DNA of 64,000 nt, from the NCBI RefSeq assembly GCF_002836595.1, contig NZ_PJBB01000003.1, forward strand, positions 1,921,001-1,985,000, in the 5' to 3' direction. A program made the position numbers and the translations under genes. Under the pieces are notes generated by a model. That model saw only the letters and a program-made list of their open reading frames with translations, did no database searches and had not been told where the DNA came from. The stretch comes from Tenacibaculum sp. Bg11-29 (GTDB lineage Bacteria; Bacteroidota; Bacteroidia; Flavobacteriales; Flavobacteriaceae). Shown in pieces: positions 7,968 through 18,593 of the stretch (its first letter is position 1; each line of letters opens with the position of its first letter).

Positions 7968-9353
7968 TTATATATTTAAATCATCAAACACATTGATTAA
8001 TCGATCTCCTTGTGAAGGTGCTGGTGCATTAGGATTCACAATGTTTCCATCGGTGTCAATAATAATAAATTTAGGCAATCCTTTAATTAAGAATTTCTGA
8101 GCCCATTCTAAATCTTTTGGTTTTTTACCACTAAATAACTGTACACCTGTCATTTCTCTATCTACAATTGTTTGTTTCCATTTTTCGTGCAGGTTTTTAG
8201 AATCAACATTAATACTTACAAATTCAATGTTTTTACCATGGTAATCTTCTTCTAATTTTTTTAACAAAGGTGTTTCTCTTTTACAAGAACTACACCAAGT
8301 AGCCCAAACATCTATATATAAGTATTTTCCTTTACCTAATAAATCATCTAAAGAAGTTGTTCCTCCTGTGTAATTTTCAAAGCCTTTAAATTTAGGACTA
8401 GGTTGTCCTTTTGCGGTAACCTTTAATAAATTATAGCTTTTAGATAAGAGATCTTTATGTTCTTTGTTTGTTGAATATGCTATAAATTTATCATAGTATT
8501 CTTTTAAATTATCTGTACGAGTTATACCTAGTTTAGAATCTTTGTATAGTAAGTCATTTTTAACTAAGCTATCGGTAACTTTATTATTAACGGTTGTTAA
8601 GTATGCTAAATAATAGTCTTCTGCTTCTTTATTCTTGGTAATGGTTTCTAGTTGTGTTCCTAGCATAACACGATAAGAAAATGAATTTACATAATCTTTG
8701 TTACTATTGTAATTAAAATTATCAAAAGGGTCAGGGAAATTTTCTGAAACAACAAAATCTTTATCGTCATTTAAATATTTGTAATAATCTTCGTAGTTAC
8801 TTAAATTTCTTAAATAATCGTAATCAATATTTTTAATTTCTTTTTTTAGGAAATCAGCAGGTAAATTTTCAGCTATTAATAGTTCCGTTAAATCATCTTT
8901 ATATTTTTCAACTTTATCTAAAAAAACAGTTTCTTCTAAAGCAAAGTATTTATTAGCACTTACTAATTGCTTTTTCCATAGATTTCTTTTTTGAACAAAG
9001 TAGTTATTAATATTTGCATTAGTTCCTTTAAACTTAACAGCGTCAGATTTTTTGTAATCAATAATTATATTTGTGTTAACGGTGTCTTTAAGGTATAGTT
9101 TTACTTCTACTTTTTTTGCTTGAAGTATAAGTGTATAGTAACCGTCTCTATTAATTTTTATAGTGTCTGAAAAGGATTTTGTTTTCTTATTAAATTTTAT
9201 TTTTTTATTAAAATCAAACCCAGTTAAAGTTACTTCTCTTTTTTTGAAGTTTTCTATTTTACCAGATATGATAAGGTAGTTTTTAATTGGTTTTTCTTTT
9301 TTACAAGAAAATAATACCATACTAATAATGGTTAGAAGTAAGAGCTTTCTCAT
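7968..9353 (-). CDS. TlpA-like thioredoxin-fold lipoprotein (copy 1)
   Basis: The 461-aa lipoprotein has signal peptide MRKLLLLTII with lipobox Cys17 (FSC), followed by KKEKP. An N-terminal beta domain (about 25-110) resembles DUF4369, and a helical middle region follows (about 115-310). The C-terminal TlpA/AhpC-like thioredoxin domain (about 315-461) has the active site W353-C354-S-S-C357. It probably acts as a periplasmic thiol-disulfide reductase, as in other Bacteroidota TlpA/ResA-like lipoproteins. A closely similar paralogue lies directly upstream on the same strand, each with its own terminator, so they look like a tandem duplication with separate transcription. A possible -7 variant, TATATTTA, sits at 9373-9380. 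Confidence 0.87.
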   Translation of the reverse strand: MRKLLLLTIISMVLFSCKKEKPIKNYLIISGKIENFKKREVTLTGFDFNKKIKFNKKTKSFSDTIKINRDGYYTLILQAKKVEVKLYLKDTVNTNIIIDYKKSDAVKFKGTNANINNYFVQKRNLWKKQLVSANKYFALEETVFLDKVEKYKDDLTELLIAENLPADFLKKEIKNIDYDYLRNLSNYEDYYKYLNDDKDFVVSENFPDPFDNFNYNSNKDYVNSFSYRVMLGTQLETITKNKEAEDYYLAYLTTVNNKVTDSLVKNDLLYKDSKLGITRTDNLKEYYDKFIAYSTNKEHKDLLSKSYNLLKVTAKGQPSPKFKGFENYTGGTTSLDDLLGKGKYLYIDVWATWCSSCKRETPLLKKLEEDYHGKNIEFVSINVDSKNLHEKWKQTIVDREMTGVQLFSGKKPKDLEWAQKFLIKGLPKFIIIDTDGNIVNPNAPAPSQGDRLINVFDDLNI

Positions 9354-9412
9354 TTTTTGTTTTAATTTAATATAAATATACTTTTTTTATTTTAAAGTTA
9401 TTAATAAAATTA

Positions 9413-9458
9413 TTTAGCATAAAAAAAACCACGAAGTCGCGGTTTTTTTTATGCTAAA
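9413..9458 (-). terminator. long hairpin terminator after lipoprotein copy 2
   Basis: TTTAGCAT (9413-9420) pairs with ATGCTAAA (9451-9458). The stem continues through an A-tract/T-tract and an imperfect CCACG/CGCGG core with loop AAGT (9434-9437). It sits 12 bp past the stop of the gene at 9471-10850 and upstream of the next lipoprotein gene. Confidence 0.82.
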
Positions 9459-9470
9459 TATAGTAGATGT

Positions 9471-10850
9471 TTATATACCTAAACCATCAAATATATCAAG
9501 TAATTTTTCTCCTTGTGATGGTGGTGGTGCGTTAGGGTTTACAATATTTCCATCAGGATCAATAATAATGAATTTAGGTAATCCTTTAATTAAGAATTTT
9601 TGAGCCCATTCTAAATCTCCTTGTTTTTTACCACTAAATAACTGTACTCCTGTCATTTCTCGGTCAATAATTGTTTGCTTCCATTTTTCGTGTTGTTTTT
9701 TATCATCAACACTAATACTTACAAACTCTATGTCTTTTCCGTGATATTCTTCTTCTAATTTTTTTAATAAAGGAATTTCTCTTTTACAGTAAGCACACCA
9801 AGTAGCCCAAACATCAATGTATAAATATTTTCCTTTACCTAATAAGTCATCTAAAGATGTTTTTCCTCCTGCGTAATTTTCAAAATCCTTAAATTTAGGA
9901 GCAGGTTGCCCTTTTGCAGTAGTTTTTAAAATGTTATAACTTTTAGATAACTCATCTTTATGCTCTTTGTTGGTAGAGTATGCCATGAATTTATCATAGT
10001 ATTCTTTTAAATTATCTGTACGAGTTATACCTAGCTTAGAGTCTTTATATAATAGATCATTTTTAACTAAACTATCATTAACTTTATTATCTACAGTTTC
10101 TAAGTAAGTTAAATAGTAGTCATCTGTTTCTTTATCTTGAGTAATAGTTTTTAACTGGGTTTGTAACATTACACGATAAGAATACGAGTTAACATAATCT
10201 TCGTTACTACTATAGTTGAAATTTTCAAGTGGATTTGGGAAATCTTCTGAAGGAGTAAATTCTTCATCACCTGTTAAAGTACTAAAGTAATCTTGATAGT
10301 TACTTAGGTTTCTTAAATATTCGTAATCAATATTTTTAACTTCGCTTTTAAGAAAATTGGTAGGTAATTTGTTAGATATTGATAGCTCTGTTAAGGCATC
10401 TTTATATTCATTAGCTTTATTTAAAAAATCTTCTTCTGGTAAAGAGAAAAATTGATTAGCGCTAACAATAAATTCTTTCCACGCTTTCTTTTTTTCAATA
10501 AAATAATTGTTAATGTTAGCGTTAGTACCTTTAAAAGTTACTTTTTCAGGTTTTTTATAATCAAGAATTATTGCGGTATTAACAGTATCTGTTAGGTATA
10601 AATCAAAGCGTTTTTTATTTACAGCTAATTTATAGTATCCGTTTTTAGTAATTCTTAAGGTGTCTGAAAAAGAACCAGTTTTTTTATCAAATTTTATTTT
10701 TTTATTAAAATCAAAACCTTCTAGAGTAACATCTTTCTTCTTGAAGTTTTGAATTTTACCTGATAAAATAAGATAATCTTTTACTGGTTTTTCTTTGTCA
10801 CAAGAGATAATGACAATCCCAATGAGGGCTAAAAGTATTAGTCTTTTCAT
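9471..10850 (-). CDS. TlpA-like thioredoxin-fold lipoprotein (copy 2)
   Basis: The 459-aa paralogue of the neighbouring gene has lipobox Cys17 (IISC), the same beta-domain/helical/thioredoxin order, and the active site W351-C352-A-Y-C355. The C-terminal third is nearly identical to copy 1 (for example LLGKGKYLYIDVWATWC and FLIKGLPKFIIID), while the middle region has diverged. The dipeptide between the cysteines differs (AY here, SS in copy 1). In thioredoxin-fold proteins this tunes redox potential, so the two may have different partners. Both are predicted to be anchored in the envelope. Confidence 0.87.
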   Translation of the reverse strand: MKRLILLALIGIVIISCDKEKPVKDYLILSGKIQNFKKKDVTLEGFDFNKKIKFDKKTGSFSDTLRITKNGYYKLAVNKKRFDLYLTDTVNTAIILDYKKPEKVTFKGTNANINNYFIEKKKAWKEFIVSANQFFSLPEEDFLNKANEYKDALTELSISNKLPTNFLKSEVKNIDYEYLRNLSNYQDYFSTLTGDEEFTPSEDFPNPLENFNYSSNEDYVNSYSYRVMLQTQLKTITQDKETDDYYLTYLETVDNKVNDSLVKNDLLYKDSKLGITRTDNLKEYYDKFMAYSTNKEHKDELSKSYNILKTTAKGQPAPKFKDFENYAGGKTSLDDLLGKGKYLYIDVWATWCAYCKREIPLLKKLEEEYHGKDIEFVSISVDDKKQHEKWKQTIIDREMTGVQLFSGKKQGDLEWAQKFLIKGLPKFIIIDPDGNIVNPNAPPPSQGEKLLDIFDGLGI

Positions 10851-10992
10851 CTATTTAATGTTTATGTTAATGGGGTTAAGGCGCCCAAGTTACTTTTTTT
10901 AGGATTTTTATCAAAGAATTTAGTAATATATTTAGCTATTTACCTGTTTTTTTTGTAAATATTAACATTTAGGAGTTTGTAAAGGTGTAATA

Positions 10993-11025
10993 AAAAAGGT
11001 AATGATTTTAAATCATTACCTTTTT
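10993..11025 (-). terminator. terminator downstream of clpC
   Basis: A long AT-rich stem pairs AAAAAGGTAATGAT with ATCATTACCTTTTT around a short loop near 11007-11011. It lies about 40 bp past the clpC stop and upstream of the lipoprotein gene. Confidence 0.8.
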
Positions 11026-11063
11026 AGTTTTATATTTTGTACTGCTATTTTAAGACATTAAAC

Positions 11064-13619
11064 CTATTCTTTGTCTATTTCAGTACGAGATTCTTTTGGC
11101 TTTTCTCCTTTTTCGATTTTAATGATAAGCTTACTGTCTTTTTCATCTAAATCCATAAAAATAGTATCACCTTCATCTAGTTTTGAGTTCACAATTTCTT
11201 CAGCTAAAGCATCTTCAATGTATTTTTGAATAGCTCTTTTTAAAGGTCTTGCTCCATATTTTTTATCAAACCCTTTGTCGGCAATATAATCTTTAGCTTT
11301 TTCACTAAGCATTAGTTTATACCCTAAGTCGTCGATACGACTTAAAAGTTTATCTAATTCAATATCAATGATTTTATGAATATCTTCACGTTCTAAGGCG
11401 TTAAAAATAATTATATCATCAATACGATTTAAAAATTCAGGAGCAAATGATTTCTTTAAAGCTCCTTCTATGATACTTTTTGTATGTGCATCTTCTTGTT
11501 CTTTTTTAGAAGAAGTACCAAAACCAACACCTCCACCAAAATCTTTTACTTTACGAGCACCTATATTAGATGTCATTATAATAATGGTATTTCTAAAATC
11601 TATTTTCCTACCAAGACTATCAGTAATATGACCGTCATCTAGTACTTGTAAAAGCATGTTAAAAACATCTGGATGTGCTTTTTCAATTTCATCTAAAAGA
11701 ATTACCGAATATGGTTTTCTTCTTACTTTTTCTGTTAACTGACCACCTTCTTCATAACCTACGTATCCCGGAGGTGCTCCAATTAAACGAGAAATAGCAA
11801 ACTTCTCCATATACTCACTCATATCTATTCTAATTAAAGAATCAGTTGAGTCAAATAATTCTTGCGCTAATACTTTTGCTAATTGCGTTTTACCAACTCC
11901 TGTAGATCCTAAGAAAATAAAAGAACCAATAGGTTTGTTAGGGTCTTTTAAACCTACACGGTTACGTTGTATTGCTTTTACCACTTTAGTAACCGCTTCG
12001 TCTTGACCAATTACTTTTCCTTTAATTAAATTAGGAAGGTCTGCAAGTCTATTATTTTCAGCTTCAGCCACACGATTAACAGGTATTCCTGTCATCATAG
12101 AAACAACTTCGGCTACATTATCTTCAGTTACAATATCTCTGTTCAACTTAGAATCTTCTTCCCATTGGTTTTGGGCAGATTCTAGCGCTGTTTCAATATT
12201 TTTTTCATCATCACGAAGCTTTGCAGCTTCTTCGTATTTTTGACCGCTTACAGCCTTTGTTTTGTGTTCGCGAATTTCTTCTAATTTAGCTTCTAACTCA
12301 AGTACTTGTTGAGGAACAACAATATTTGTAATATGAATTCGAGATCCAGCCTCATCTAAAGCGTCAATAGCTTTGTCAGGTAAAAAGCGATCTGTCATAT
12401 AACGATTTGTTAATTTCACACAAGCCTCTATGGCTTCATCAGTAAATGAAACCTGGTGATGGGCTTCGTATTTATTTTTAATGTTATGTAAAATCTGTAT
12501 CGTTTGCTCTACAGTTGTTGGTTCTACAATTACTTTTTGAAAACGACGTTCTAAAGCACCATCTTTCTCAATGTTTGTTCTAAACTCATCTAGTGTTGTA
12601 GCTCCAATACATTGAATTTCACCACGTGCCAAGGCTGGTTTTAACATATTTGAAGCATCTAAAGAACCGGTTGCACCACCTGCGCCAACAATCGTATGAA
12701 TTTCGTCAATGAATAAAATAATATCATCATTTTTTTCTAACTCGTTCATTAACGCTTTCATGCGTTCTTCAAATTGCCCTCTATATTTTGTTCCAGCAAC
12801 TAAGCTAGCTAAATCTAAAGAAACAATTCGTTTATCAAATAAAATTCTTGATACTTTTCTTTCAATAATTCTTAAGGCAAGCCCTTCTGCAATAGCAGAT
12901 TTACCTACTCCAGGTTCTCCAATTAACATTGGATTGTTCTTTTTTCTTCTACTTAAAATTTGAGAAACACGCTCAATTTCTTTTATTCTACCAACAACAG
13001 GGTCTAATCTTCCTGCGATAGCTAAAGCAGTCAAATCACGTCCAAAATTGTCTAAAACGGGTGTTTTAGATTTTTTTGATTGTTTGTCTTTTGGGCTTTG
13101 TTGCCCGTAAGGATTTGTTTTTCCTTCTTTAAAATCGTCATCAGAAGGTGTTTCTGCGGTAGGAGAAGCATAAGAGTCATCTACGTGGAGCTCTTTGTAT
13201 AGTATTTTCGCTTGTTCGTAACCTACATCATATTTTTGAAGCAATTTCGTTGTAGGGTCATTTTCATTACGTAAAATACATAATAATAAATGAGCAGTAT
13301 CAATTGAATTGCTTTGATATAATTTAGCTTCTAAAAACGTGGTTTTTATAGCTTTTTCTGCTTGTCTAGTAAGATGCAAACTCTTTTTTTCAATATTTGC
13401 TATTGATGGAGTACTAGGGTTTAATTTCTCTAATTTATTGCGCATCAAATCTAAATCTACATCAAAAGTAGTTAGTATTTCAATGGCTTTTCCATCTCTC
13501 TTCTTTATTAAACCTAATAAAAGATGTTCAGTACCAATAAAATCATGCCCTAATCGTAAGGCTTCTTCTTTACTGTAAGTAATTACATCTCTAACTTGTG
13601 GTGAAAAATTATCGTCCAT
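11064..13619 (-). CDS. clpC: ClpC-type AAA+ unfoldase of the Clp protease
   Basis: The 851-aa protein has the full ClpC layout: two Clp_N repeats (about 1-145), AAA module D1 with Walker A GEPGVGKS (234-241) and Walker B ILFIDEIH (301-308), and a middle region with a UVR-like motif (about 459-480, QKYEEAAKLRDDEK). Module D2 follows with Walker A GSTGVGKT (571-578) and a ClpB_D2-small C-terminal domain. The short middle domain and UVR motif distinguish it from ClpB. It unfolds substrates, with adaptors, for the ClpP chamber. It is monocistronic and divergent from gyrA across 309 bp. An 11-nt palindrome, GTCATTATGAC, lies upstream at 13700-13710 and could be regulatory. Confidence 0.96.
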   Translation of the reverse strand: MDDNFSPQVRDVITYSKEEALRLGHDFIGTEHLLLGLIKKRDGKAIEILTTFDVDLDLMRNKLEKLNPSTPSIANIEKKSLHLTRQAEKAIKTTFLEAKLYQSNSIDTAHLLLCILRNENDPTTKLLQKYDVGYEQAKILYKELHVDDSYASPTAETPSDDDFKEGKTNPYGQQSPKDKQSKKSKTPVLDNFGRDLTALAIAGRLDPVVGRIKEIERVSQILSRRKKNNPMLIGEPGVGKSAIAEGLALRIIERKVSRILFDKRIVSLDLASLVAGTKYRGQFEERMKALMNELEKNDDIILFIDEIHTIVGAGGATGSLDASNMLKPALARGEIQCIGATTLDEFRTNIEKDGALERRFQKVIVEPTTVEQTIQILHNIKNKYEAHHQVSFTDEAIEACVKLTNRYMTDRFLPDKAIDALDEAGSRIHITNIVVPQQVLELEAKLEEIREHKTKAVSGQKYEEAAKLRDDEKNIETALESAQNQWEEDSKLNRDIVTEDNVAEVVSMMTGIPVNRVAEAENNRLADLPNLIKGKVIGQDEAVTKVVKAIQRNRVGLKDPNKPIGSFIFLGSTGVGKTQLAKVLAQELFDSTDSLIRIDMSEYMEKFAISRLIGAPPGYVGYEEGGQLTEKVRRKPYSVILLDEIEKAHPDVFNMLLQVLDDGHITDSLGRKIDFRNTIIIMTSNIGARKVKDFGGGVGFGTSSKKEQEDAHTKSIIEGALKKSFAPEFLNRIDDIIIFNALEREDIHKIIDIELDKLLSRIDDLGYKLMLSEKAKDYIADKGFDKKYGARPLKRAIQKYIEDALAEEIVNSKLDEGDTIFMDLDEKDSKLIIKIEKGEKPKESRTEIDKE

Positions 13620-13787
13620 AAATTTAATTTGTATATGTGTAAAGTTAGTAAGTTTTTTTCTTAAAAAATAACAAAAAAGGTGCCAATAGTTTTTTTGCAG
13701 TCATTATGACAAGTTAAATATAAGATATTAATGTTTAAAAATGGCTAAAATTGTTGATAAGTATCGTTAAAACTATAAATATATTTT

Positions 13788-13818
13788 TTGTGTAAAACAA
13801 GGCATTATACTATCTTGC
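13788..13818 (+). promoter_or_regulatory. candidate gyrA promoter
   Basis: TTG at 13788-13790 is separated by 20 bp from TATCTTGC (13811-13818), a near match to the Bacteroidota -7 element TAnnTTTG. The leader to the gyrA ATG would be about 100 nt. The remaining clpC-gyrA spacer (13620-13928) holds no gene; on the clpC side only weak -7-like words are seen. Confidence 0.45.
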
Positions 13819-13928
13819 AATGTTTTAAGAAATACAGCTAATTTTAGTGTATTTTAGAAGTGAGTTTTATCAAGTGTAAAATTCACTTTTTTAACGAAAA
13901 TGAGAACTAATATTTTAAAGAAATATAT

Positions 13929-16448
13929 ATGGCAGATGGCGAAAAGTTGATCCCTATCAACATTGAAGAGCAAATGAAATCAGCGTATATCGATTATTCG
14001 ATGTCGGTTATTGTATCAAGAGCATTACCAGATGTAAGAGATGGGTTAAAACCAGTTCACCGAAGAGTTTTATTTGGTATGCATGAGCTTGGAATTAAAG
14101 CAACAGGATCATATAAGAAATCAGCAAGAATTGTAGGGGAAGTGTTAGGTAAGTATCACCCACATGGAGATACATCTGTATATGATTCTATGGTACGTAT
14201 GGCGCAAAGTTGGAGTGTGCGTTATATGATGGTTGATGGTCAGGGTAACTTTGGTTCAGTTGATGGTGATTCACCAGCAGCAATGCGTTATACTGAGGTT
14301 AGAATGCAGAAGATATCAGAAGATATGTTAGCTGATATTGAGAAAGAAACTGTTGATCATCGTTTGAATTTTGATGATACTTTACAAGAACCAACAGTAT
14401 TACCAACACGTATACCTAATTTATTAGTAAACGGAGCTTCTGGAATTGCAGTAGGTATGGCAACAAACATGGCGCCGCATAACTTAACTGAAGTTGTTAA
14501 CGGTACGCTTGCTTATATTGAAAATAGAGATATAGAGATTGATGAGTTAATGGAACACATCAAAGCACCAGATTTCCCTACAGGAGGAACCATTTATGGT
14601 TATGAAGGTGTTCGTGATGCTTTTCATACTGGTAGAGGACGTATTGTAATGCGTGCAAAGACTTCTTTTGAAGAAGTAAAAGGAAGAGAGTGTATTATTG
14701 TTACTGAGATTCCTTATCAGGTTAACAAAGCAGAAATGATTAAAAAAACTGCGGAGTTAGTAAATGATAAAAAACTAGAGGGGATTGCGAATATTCGTGA
14801 TGAATCGGATAGAAACGGAATGCGTATCGTTTATATTTTAAAGCGTGATGCTATTCCTAATATTGTCTTAAATAAGTTATATAAATATACACAATTACAA
14901 ACATCGTTTAGTGTAAATAATATTGCTTTAGTAAAAGGACGTCCAGAACAATTAAATTTAAAACAATTAATTCATTATTTCGTAGAACATAGACATGAGG
15001 TTGTTGTTCGTAGAACGGAGTTTGAATTGAAAAAAGCTGAAGCGAGAGCACATATTTTAGAAGGATTAATTATTGCTTCTGATAATATTGATGAAGTAAT
15101 TAAAATTATTCGTGCTTCTAAAAATGGTGATGAAGCTCGAGAGAAATTAATCGAGCGTTTTGAATTGTCTGAAATTCAGGCAAAAGCAATTGTAGAAATG
15201 CGTTTGCGTCAGTTAACAGGACTAGAGCAAGATAAGTTACGTGCAGAGTTTGACGAAATTATGTTAACAATTGCTGACTTAAAAGATATTTTAGCAAACG
15301 AATCAAGACGTTACCAAATAATTACAGATGAGTTAATTCATATTAGAGATAAGTATGGAGATGAGCGTCGTTCTGTAATTCATTATGCAGGAGGTGATAT
15401 GCGTATCGAAGATATGATACCTAATTCTAAAGTTGTGGTAACTATTTCTCATGCAGGTTATGTAAAACGTACCAATCTTGATGAATATAAAGTTCAAAAT
15501 AGAGGAGGGCGTGGACAAAAAGGAGCAACAACACGTAATGAAGATTTCTTAGAACATTTATTTGTAGGAACAAATCATCAATATATGATGTTCTTTACCC
15601 AAAAAGGAAAAGTATTCTGGATGCGTGTGTACGAAATACCAGAAGGAGGTAAGAATACTAAGGGTAGAGCAATGCAAAACTTAATCAATATCGAGCCAGA
15701 TGATAAAGTAAAAGCTTTCTTAGTTACACAAGATTTAAAAGACGAAGATTATATTAATAGTCACTATGTAATTATGGCTACCAAGAAAGGTCAGGTTAAG
15801 AAAACATCATTAGAGCAATATTCTCGACCAAGAACTAACGGTATAAATGCAATAACTATTAAAGAAGGAGATGAGCTTTTAGAAGCAAAATTAACGACTG
15901 GTGATAGCCAAGTAATGTTAGCATTAAAATCAGGTAAATCTATTCGTTTTGAAGAAGCAAAGACCCGTCCTATGGGAAGAACTGCATCAGGAGTTCGTGG
16001 TATAACTTTACAGCACGATAAAGATGAGGTTATTGGTATGATTGCTGTAAATGATATGGAAAGTAATATCCTAGTGGTTTCTGAAAAAGGATATGGTAAA
16101 AGATCTAAGTTAGAAGATTATCGTGTAACTAACCGAGGAGGTAAAGGTGTTAAAACATTAAATATCTCTGAAAAAACAGGTGAGTTAGTAGCTATTAAAA
16201 ATGTAGATGATTCAAATGATTTAATGATTATTAATAAATCTGGTTTAACAATTCGTATGGCTGTTGAAGATTTACGTGTAATGGGACGAGCAACACAAGG
16301 TGTTCGTTTGATTAATATTAAAGATTCTGATAGTATAGCAGCAGTAGCTAAAGTTATGCGAGAAGATGATGAAGATGAAGAAGTTGTTGAAGGAGAGGAA
16401 GATAATGGCACGGAAATTGAAAATGAAACAAACGAAGGTCAAGAATAA
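13929..16448 (+). CDS. gyrA: DNA gyrase subunit A
   Basis: The 839-aa protein is a complete GyrA. The N-terminal breakage-reunion domain has catalytic Tyr121 ([10 protein letters not shown]) and the quinolone-determining region around [11 protein letters not shown] coiled-coil tower follows, then a C-terminal beta-pinwheel with a GyrA-box-like motif NRGGRGQKG, which separates it from ParC. It ends in an acidic tail rich in Glu/Asp. It partners GyrB to introduce negative supercoils. The residue aligned with E. coli Ser83 is Thr82 and that aligned with Asp87 is Asp86. A TPR gene follows 22 bp downstream, so the two are likely co-transcribed. Confidence 0.98.
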   Translation: MADGEKLIPINIEEQMKSAYIDYSMSVIVSRALPDVRDGLKPVHRRVLFGMHELGIKATGSYKKSARIVGEVLGKYHPHGDTSVYDSMVRMAQSWSVRYMMVDGQGNFGSVDGDSPAAMRYTEVRMQKISEDMLADIEKETVDHRLNFDDTLQEPTVLPTRIPNLLVNGASGIAVGMATNMAPHNLTEVVNGTLAYIENRDIEIDELMEHIKAPDFPTGGTIYGYEGVRDAFHTGRGRIVMRAKTSFEEVKGRECIIVTEIPYQVNKAEMIKKTAELVNDKKLEGIANIRDESDRNGMRIVYILKRDAIPNIVLNKLYKYTQLQTSFSVNNIALVKGRPEQLNLKQLIHYFVEHRHEVVVRRTEFELKKAEARAHILEGLIIASDNIDEVIKIIRASKNGDEAREKLIERFELSEIQAKAIVEMRLRQLTGLEQDKLRAEFDEIMLTIADLKDILANESRRYQIITDELIHIRDKYGDERRSVIHYAGGDMRIEDMIPNSKVVVTISHAGYVKRTNLDEYKVQNRGGRGQKGATTRNEDFLEHLFVGTNHQYMMFFTQKGKVFWMRVYEIPEGGKNTKGRAMQNLINIEPDDKVKAFLVTQDLKDEDYINSHYVIMATKKGQVKKTSLEQYSRPRTNGINAITIKEGDELLEAKLTTGDSQVMLALKSGKSIRFEEAKTRPMGRTASGVRGITLQHDKDEVIGMIAVNDMESNILVVSEKGYGKRSKLEDYRVTNRGGKGVKTLNISEKTGELVAIKNVDDSNDLMIINKSGLTIRMAVEDLRVMGRATQGVRLINIKDSDSIAAVAKVMREDDEDEEVVEGEEDNGTEIENETNEGQE

Positions 16449-16470
16449 TAATAAATAAATAAGAACTAAA

Positions 16471-17706
16471 ATGAAAAAACAACTATTAACGCTGTCTTTA
16501 GGGTTAATGTCATTAGGTTTAATGGCACAGAAAACTGAGTTAAAAGCAGCAGAGAAAGCTATAAAGAAACAAGATTTTACAAGTGCTATTACGACTCTAA
16601 ATTCAGTAGAAGGAGCAGTAATGATAAATGGTGAAGATAAATATAAATCTAAATTCTTCTTTTTAAAAGGAAAAGCATTAGCAGCTAAAAAAGATTATAA
16701 AGCGTCTGCAGCAGCTTTTAAAGAGTTGTTGGCTATGAGTAAAAATAAATACTCAGAAGAAGCTAAGCCAATCTTGAATGAAATGATTCAAGAAGTTTCT
16801 AAAAAAGCTGTTGATTTATATAATAATAAAAAAGATTTTAAGAATGCGGCTGATAATTTTTATTTGACATATGTTTTAAGCCCGACAGATACTTCTTTTG
16901 TTTATAATGCAGCTATTTCTGCAACACAAGCAAAAGAGTATGATACTGCTATTAAGTATTATAAAGAATTAAGAAAAATTGGTTATACAGGTGTTGAAAC
17001 TCAATATTTAGCAACAAACAAATTAACAGGTAAGGTAGAAAACTTAGATTCTAAAGCTCAAAGAGATTTAATGGTAAAATCAAAGAAATACATTAAGCCT
17101 GAAGATAAATCATCTGAATCTAAAACAGCTGTTATTGTTAAAAATATAGCATTGCTTTTACAACAACAAGGTAAAACAGATGAAGCTATAGCGGCTTTTA
17201 AAGATGCTCGCGCTTCAAACCCCAAAGATTTAAACTTAATCTTAAACGAATCTCAGCTGTATATTGATATGGGAGATATGGAAAAGTTTGGAACATTAAT
17301 GAGTGAAGCTATTTCTTTAGATCCAGAAAACCCTACATTATATTACAACCTAGGTGTTGTTAACTTTAATGAAGGTAGAATGGAAGATGCTAAAAAATAT
17401 TACCAAAAAGCAGTTGACTTAAAACCTGATTATGCTGATGCTTATATGAATTTAGCTGTAGTAGTTTTAGATAAGGATAAGAAGATTGTTGAAGATATGA
17501 ATAACAATTTAAACAACTTTAAAAAGTATGATGCATTAGCTTTACAACAAAAAGAAGTTTATAAAGAAGCGTTACCTTTCTTAGAAAAGGCTGATGGTTT
17601 AAAAAGAAGTATTGATACTGTTAAAACACTTATGAATTTATATGAGGTTTTAGAAAAGGAAACAGAAGCAACGAAATATAGAGACTTATATAAGTCGATG
17701 AAATAG
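16471..17706 (+). CDS. secreted TPR-repeat protein
   Basis: The 411-aa protein has a signal peptide (about 1-19, ending LMAQ) and many tetratricopeptide repeats. Clear units are QGKTDEAIAAFKDARASNP, YNLGVVNFNEGRMEDAKKYY and the following KPDYADAYMNLAVVV. TPR arrays act as protein-interaction scaffolds; here it is exported, probably to the periplasm. It follows gyrA by 22 bp and is closed by a strong terminator, so it is the second gene of the gyrA transcript. No enzymatic domain is visible. Confidence 0.85.
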   Translation: MKKQLLTLSLGLMSLGLMAQKTELKAAEKAIKKQDFTSAITTLNSVEGAVMINGEDKYKSKFFFLKGKALAAKKDYKASAAAFKELLAMSKNKYSEEAKPILNEMIQEVSKKAVDLYNNKKDFKNAADNFYLTYVLSPTDTSFVYNAAISATQAKEYDTAIKYYKELRKIGYTGVETQYLATNKLTGKVENLDSKAQRDLMVKSKKYIKPEDKSSESKTAVIVKNIALLLQQQGKTDEAIAAFKDARASNPKDLNLILNESQLYIDMGDMEKFGTLMSEAISLDPENPTLYYNLGVVNFNEGRMEDAKKYYQKAVDLKPDYADAYMNLAVVVLDKDKKIVEDMNNNLNNFKKYDALALQQKEVYKEALPFLEKADGLKRSIDTVKTLMNLYEVLEKETEATKYRDLYKSMK

Positions 17707-17723
17707 ATATTATTTCATAAAAT

Positions 17724-17755
17724 AAAAAACCGAAACTCTTAAGTTTCGGTTTTTT
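17724..17755. terminator. bidirectional terminator after the gyrA-TPR unit
   Basis: A 14-bp perfect stem pairs AAAAAACCGAAACT (17724-17737) with AGTTTCGGTTTTTT (17742-17755) across loop CTTA. A and T tracts on either side make it usable by both convergent genes. Confidence 0.9.
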
Positions 17756-17801
17756 TTGTTTTATAATGTGTCTCGTTCTGAAATAGTGTTACACTAAAGT
17801 G

Positions 17802-18575
17802 TTATTTAATTAATCGTTTAATAACTCTTAGCTTATGCGTATGCTTATTTGTGTCTACATTGTATATACCACTATGATCTAGCTTATCTATTCTAACTTT
17901 ACCATGTGCATGAATAATCTTATAATCATTCATAATAATACCTACGTGCGTAATAATACCTTCTTCGTTGTCAAAAAAGGCTAAATCACCAGGTTCACTT
18001 TCTTCAATAAAGCTTAAAAATTCACCTTGCGTAGCTTGTTGTTTAGCATCGCGTAATAAATTATAACCACATAGCTTATAAACTGTTTGTGTAAAACCAG
18101 AGCAGTCAATACCAAAAGGAGATTTTCCTCCCCATAAATATGGGACATTTAAAAATAAAAATGAAGTATCAATAATAGCTGCTTTAGATAATTTTTTAGC
18201 ACATACCTTTCCTTCGTAAAAATAGGAAGTCGTATTTATGTTGATACTTTTATTTTTTAAAAACGGAAGTCTTGCTCCTAGTGGAATAGTTGTTAAATTA
18301 TGGTTATTATCAGTAATAAAATCAATTAACTCACCAGCATAACTTTTGTTTTCCTCGGATAAAGAAATATATACCTCTTCGGTGATTTCTTCATATTGTT
18401 TATTATCGATAAAACCTTCATAATTATCGAAGCTTAACCGAATTTTACTCCACTTTTTAGCTTTTTCTAAAATTTTAAAAGGTTCACCAAAAACTACTTG
18501 ATTTACCATTTCTGACGTGTCAGTTGGTTCAAGTCGAAGTGGTACAATACTTAAATTACAAATTCCGAAAGACAT
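17802..18575 (-). CDS. NlpC/P60 (C40) peptidoglycan endopeptidase
   Basis: The 257-aa protein has one or two SH3-like domains in the N-terminal half (about 5-125) and a C-terminal NlpC/P60 catalytic domain (about 135-257). The domain has Cys158 in IDCSGFTQ, His210 in ITHVGII, and a third polar residue in IIHAHGK (His222/224). Enzymes of this family cleave D-Glu-diaminopimelate bonds in wall peptides. There is no obvious signal peptide or lipobox, as in some Bacteroidota relatives that recycle muropeptides in the cytosol; location is therefore uncertain. It lies 18 bp after the thiolase gene on the same strand. Confidence 0.88.
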   Translation of the reverse strand: MSFGICNLSIVPLRLEPTDTSEMVNQVVFGEPFKILEKAKKWSKIRLSFDNYEGFIDNKQYEEITEEVYISLSEENKSYAGELIDFITDNNHNLTTIPLGARLPFLKNKSININTTSYFYEGKVCAKKLSKAAIIDTSFLFLNVPYLWGGKSPFGIDCSGFTQTVYKLCGYNLLRDAKQQATQGEFLSFIEESEPGDLAFFDNEEGIITHVGIIMNDYKIIHAHGKVRIDKLDHSGIYNVDTNKHTHKLRVIKRLIK

Positions 18576-18593
18576 TTATTCGTTTATTAAAAG

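Noticed and set aside
14163..14190. Quinolone-resistance substitution in GyrA (Thr82 aligned with E. coli Ser83)
   Set aside because: Thr occurs naturally at this position in susceptible species of other groups, so sequence alone does not show resistance; Asp86 is unchanged.
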